This document shows, piece by piece, positions 61,798 to 64,000 of a stretch of DNA of 64,000 bases. How positions within the stretch are numbered: position 1 is the stretch's first letter; every line of letters starts with the position of its first letter. Under the pieces are notes generated by a model. It saw only the letters and a program-made list of their open reading frames with translations, was not told the origin of the DNA and searched no databases. This DNA is from Micavibrio_A sp964539025 (GTDB taxonomy: Bacteria > Pseudomonadota > Alphaproteobacteria > Micavibrionales > Micavibrionaceae), in assembly GCA_964539025.1 (NCBI GenBank), contig CAZIFA010000001.1, forward strand, positions 62,001 through 126,000, read 5' to 3'. Made by a program: the position numbers and the translations under genes.

Positions 61798-62565
61798 TCA
61801 ATGAGCTTTTCCTGCTCTTTGTTTAAATAAGAAGATGCAAGCAATAATTGCTATCAGCAAAACGCCGGAGGCTGTGTAGCGGCTTAATTCTAGTCCGCCA
61901 TGATCGACTGGCTTATCAAGAAAATCTCCGATAACAGCGCCTAAAGGACGGGTCAGAATAAAAGCCGACCAAAAAAGGAATGTGCGGGAAATGCCGGTTT
62001 TATAGTAAGCCAAAGCAATAATCGGCAGCAAGGAGCCGAAAATACCTGCCGCGCCTACATATCCAAGTGATGCCGTATCGGCTGTCCAATCCCCTAACGC
62101 GGTTCCTAATGTCTGAGAGAACATAATCGTTACCCAGTAAAACATTTCCGCTTTCGGGTTTGTTACATCGCTTACAGAAATTCGGCCCATAGTGCGGTTC
62201 CAGACAAAAAATGAACCTAAGAGGAGCGTTAATAAAAGCAGCGATCCGCCTGTATATCCTATGCCAAGAGAACGGGTAGCAAAATCCGCAAGCGTGGTTC
62301 CAACGGTTGTGGTGGCAATAATCGTTCCCCAATAAAGAAAGGGATGGAATTTTTGAGCTTTAATTTGAGCCGTAACCGCAGCAAGGAATATCACTGCGAA
62401 AATAGCTGTACCAGCAAGATACCCCAAACCCATTGACATTGAGACGGCATCACCACCCGTTTCACCGAGAGTGGTTGCCAGGATTTTTACAATCCAAAAG
62501 CCTAACGTAACTTCAGGAACTTTACTCAATGTACTATTTAATAGGTTTAAATTGCTGTTTTGCAT
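61798..62565 (-). CDS. COG4705-like multi-pass membrane protein
   Basis: The product has 255 residues with seven to eight transmembrane helices and an internal repeat: VKILATTLGETGGDAVSMSM, IIATTTVGTTLADFATRSLG, IMFSQTLGTALGDWTADTAS and FILTRPLGAVIGDFLDKPVD all fit one pattern (TxxxGxxxxD). This is the hallmark of the COG4705 membrane-protein family of unclear function. It is divergent from uppP with a 273-base gap that likely holds both promoters. Confidence 0.8.
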   Translation of the reverse strand: MQNSNLNLLNSTLSKVPEVTLGFWIVKILATTLGETGGDAVSMSMGLGYLAGTAIFAVIFLAAVTAQIKAQKFHPFLYWGTIIATTTVGTTLADFATRSLGIGYTGGSLLLLTLLLGSFFVWNRTMGRISVSDVTNPKAEMFYWVTIMFSQTLGTALGDWTADTASLGYVGAAGIFGSLLPIIALAYYKTGISRTFLFWSAFILTRPLGAVIGDFLDKPVDHGGLELSRYTASGVLLIAIIACIFLFKQRAGKAH

Positions 62566-62838
62566 GATGGCCTCAAAATTAATATCCAGATTAAGCGTGA
62601 TATCCGAAAATTAAGCGAGACTTAAGGCATACGAGAATGTGTGTGAGGCGAAGAATTTAGGTGTGTGCATCCTACCATTCGAAACACGCAAGGGGCGTAA
62701 CCGTCATTTTCCTAACGCCCATTGATTAATTAAGCAATGATAAGCGAAACATTAAGGCCAAAATATTAGCCTTTAAGTTTCCCTTAAGATTAGTTCTGCA
62801 TCACTCCCTTGAATAGCCGCGCAGGAGCTTGAGAAAAA

Positions 62839-63642
62839 ATGCAGGAATTTATAGATGCGGCCCTTTTGGGAGCGATTGAAGGACTTACGGAATTCATACC
62901 CGTTTCATCTACTGGCCATCTTATTGTTGCCGAAGCTTTCCTAGACCGTGTAAGTCAGAATAAAGATGTATTTGATATTTTTATTCAGATTGGCGCAATA
63001 TTGGCAATTGTTTGGGCCAGAAGGGAACGCGTCTTTAAGTTAGCAATGGGTTTTTTTACCGACCATAATGAACGTGCTATGGCGTTGAAAATTATTCTTG
63101 CTTTCCTTCCTGCGGCCATTGCAGGGGTTTTATTCCACAGCCAAATTAAGGAAGTTCTATTTTCGCCTTGGGTCGTCGCTGTGAGCTTGATTGTCGGCGG
63201 GATTATTCTGCTGGTTATTGAACGCGCAGCATCAAAACCGCGTTTTGAAGATATAGATTCCATCCCTTTTAAAACCGCCATCGGAATCGGCCTTTGCCAA
63301 GTTGTGGCTCTGATACCGGGTGTATCGCGCGCCGGGGCATCTATAGTCGGCGCAGAATTTTTAGGCGTTGAGAGAAAAGCTGCCGCCGAGTTTTCTTTCT
63401 TTTTGGCGATTCCGACCATTTTCGGAGCCGCAACATATGACTTGTTTAAGAATAGGCATAATCTCGACATGACAGATGTGCCGATTTTCGCCATAGGCAC
63501 GGTTGCCGCCTTTATATCCGCCTTACTTGTCGTCAATGCTTTAATTGCTTTTGTAGGCCGGTATGGCTTTAAACCTTTTGGCTATTACCGGATCGGCGCA
63601 GGCTTCGTACTGATTGCTCTTTTATACTTTAACATTCTATAA
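62839..63642 (+). CDS. uppP: Undecaprenyl-diphosphatase (BacA/UppP)
   Basis: The product has 267 residues, about eight transmembrane helices, and the two BacA signatures: GAIEGLTEFIPVSSTGHLIV (residues ~11-31) and LIPGVSRAGASIVGAEFLG (near residue 158). The catalytic Glu and the Arg of the second motif are in place. It dephosphorylates undecaprenyl diphosphate to recycle the cell-wall lipid carrier, and extra copies give bacitracin tolerance. It is followed 14 bases later by a small lipoprotein gene and then a response regulator gene. Confidence 0.94.
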   Translation: MQEFIDAALLGAIEGLTEFIPVSSTGHLIVAEAFLDRVSQNKDVFDIFIQIGAILAIVWARRERVFKLAMGFFTDHNERAMALKIILAFLPAAIAGVLFHSQIKEVLFSPWVVAVSLIVGGIILLVIERAASKPRFEDIDSIPFKTAIGIGLCQVVALIPGVSRAGASIVGAEFLGVERKAAAEFSFFLAIPTIFGAATYDLFKNRHNLDMTDVPIFAIGTVAAFISALLVVNALIAFVGRYGFKPFGYYRIGAGFVLIALLYFNIL

Positions 63643-63656
63643 TCTAAGGAGGATTT

Positions 63657-63890
63657 ATGAATAAGATTTATGTGCCTTCCAAAGTTTTGATGTTGGTAAT
63701 GGTTGCCTTTCTAGGCGCCTGCGCTGAAAATCCTACAGAAAAATATCCTTCGGGCTTAGATCGTACGGAAACACACGATGATATTTATGCGCCAAGGGAC
63801 ACAATTTGGAAGGATGGATCACCCATTAATAAGGCTTTGAATGAACACAGAATGCACAAAGGGCAGACTGGCCCAAAAGTTAATGAATAA
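63657..63890 (+). CDS. Small lipoprotein of unknown function
   Basis: The product has 77 residues. A strong Shine-Dalgarno (AAGGAGG) precedes ATG 63657. The signal peptide ends in the lipobox FLGAC (cysteine about residue 22). The mature part is short, hydrophilic and rich in His, Asp and Lys. It lies between uppP and the response regulator in an apparent operon. No family is recognised. Confidence 0.65.
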   Translation: MNKIYVPSKVLMLVMVAFLGACAENPTEKYPSGLDRTETHDDIYAPRDTIWKDGSPINKALNEHRMHKGQTGPKVNE

Positions 63891-63919
63891 TTTATATGTT
63901 TTCAGTAGGGAGCTATGCC

Positions 63920-64000
63920 ATGCGCGTGCTTCTCGTTGAAGACGATATAATGATTGGTGAAGGATTGCAAAAGGCATTGCGAAAAAGCGGTCTTATTGTC
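63920..64000 (+). CDS. OmpR/QseB-type response regulator (partial, cut by window end)
   Basis: Only 27 codons are visible: MRVLLVEDDIMIGEGLQKAL and a few more. The VEDD acidic pair and the spacing fit the start of an OmpR-family receiver. It is in line with uppP and the lipoprotein, so the cluster may be under its control. The histidine kinase expected after it is outside the window; note that fragments of a QseC-like kinase lie at 35272-37559. Confidence 0.75.
   Translation, partial: MRVLLVEDDIMIGEGLQKALRKSGLIV

Overview
The window looks like a chromosomal segment of an alphaproteobacterium. The evidence is a cpaD-cpaE-cpaF-tadB-tadC block with the alphaproteobacterial CpaD lipoprotein, a CpdR-type cell-cycle receiver, a UPF0262 gene, the neighbourhood murA-dcd / hisG / UPF0262 / infA-maf-rng, and a YjbH-like outer-membrane protein. 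The order (perhaps a Micavibrio-like or Rhodospirillales-like lineage) cannot be fixed from this sequence alone. No rRNA or CRISPR array was seen. Two tRNAs are present: Phe(GAA) on the minus strand and Thr(GGT) on the plus strand.

Layout. 1-10.7 kb: surface appendages. A Tad/Flp pilus operon runs rightwards. A TPR lipoprotein and a secretin-N-like protein face it, followed by two large prepilin-like proteins, the second with a long cysteine-rich repeat tail. 10.7-17.9 kb: core metabolism and envelope (cpdR, glucokinase, LpxH-like phosphoesterase, LysE-type exporter, GT4 glycosyltransferase, a secreted beta-propeller, RluD), with copies of a dispersed palindromic element between genes. 18-19.4 kb: an AT-rich orphan RES-domain gene and a repeat-bearing gene-free stretch. 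19.4-28.1 kb: amino-acid dehydrogenase, YjbH-like protein, a cytosolic hybrid kinase plus receiver, and glpD-glpK. 28.2-34.6 kb: a two-partner secretion pair, TpsB and a 1496-residue TpsA, placed tail to tail around one bidirectional terminator.

34.7-37.9 kb is a small island bounded by a 37-bp direct repeat of the tRNA-Phe 3' half. It holds a DUF423 gene, a truncated tyrosine integrase, and a QseC-like histidine kinase whose catalytic core has been cut out and lies inverted about 1.6 kb away. 37.9-46.4 kb is housekeeping (rng, maf, infA, UPF0262, hisG, murA, dcd, tRNA-Thr) with a few unknown genes, including two tandem paralogues.

46.4-61.8 kb is accessory DNA. It begins with prophage debris (zinc-ribbon protein, Xre regulator, a structured RNA with a 19-codon ORF, overlapping Rz/Rz1 spanins). 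Next come a cytosine methyltransferase and a Vsr endonuclease. Facing them is a five-gene, tightly overlapping operon containing DrmA (helicase) and DrmB (DUF1998), the core pair of DISARM anti-phage systems. The operon also has a NERD-helicase fusion and two unknown proteins that together have about the length of DrmE. No phospholipase-D DrmC was found. The cluster sits between an N-terminal and a C-terminal fragment of a serine recombinase in the same orientation. I regard this as a variant DISARM-like defence island and the most interesting item in the window.

61.8-64 kb carries an envelope-type cluster (COG4705-like membrane protein, UppP, small lipoprotein) and the start of an OmpR/QseB-type response regulator cut by the window end.
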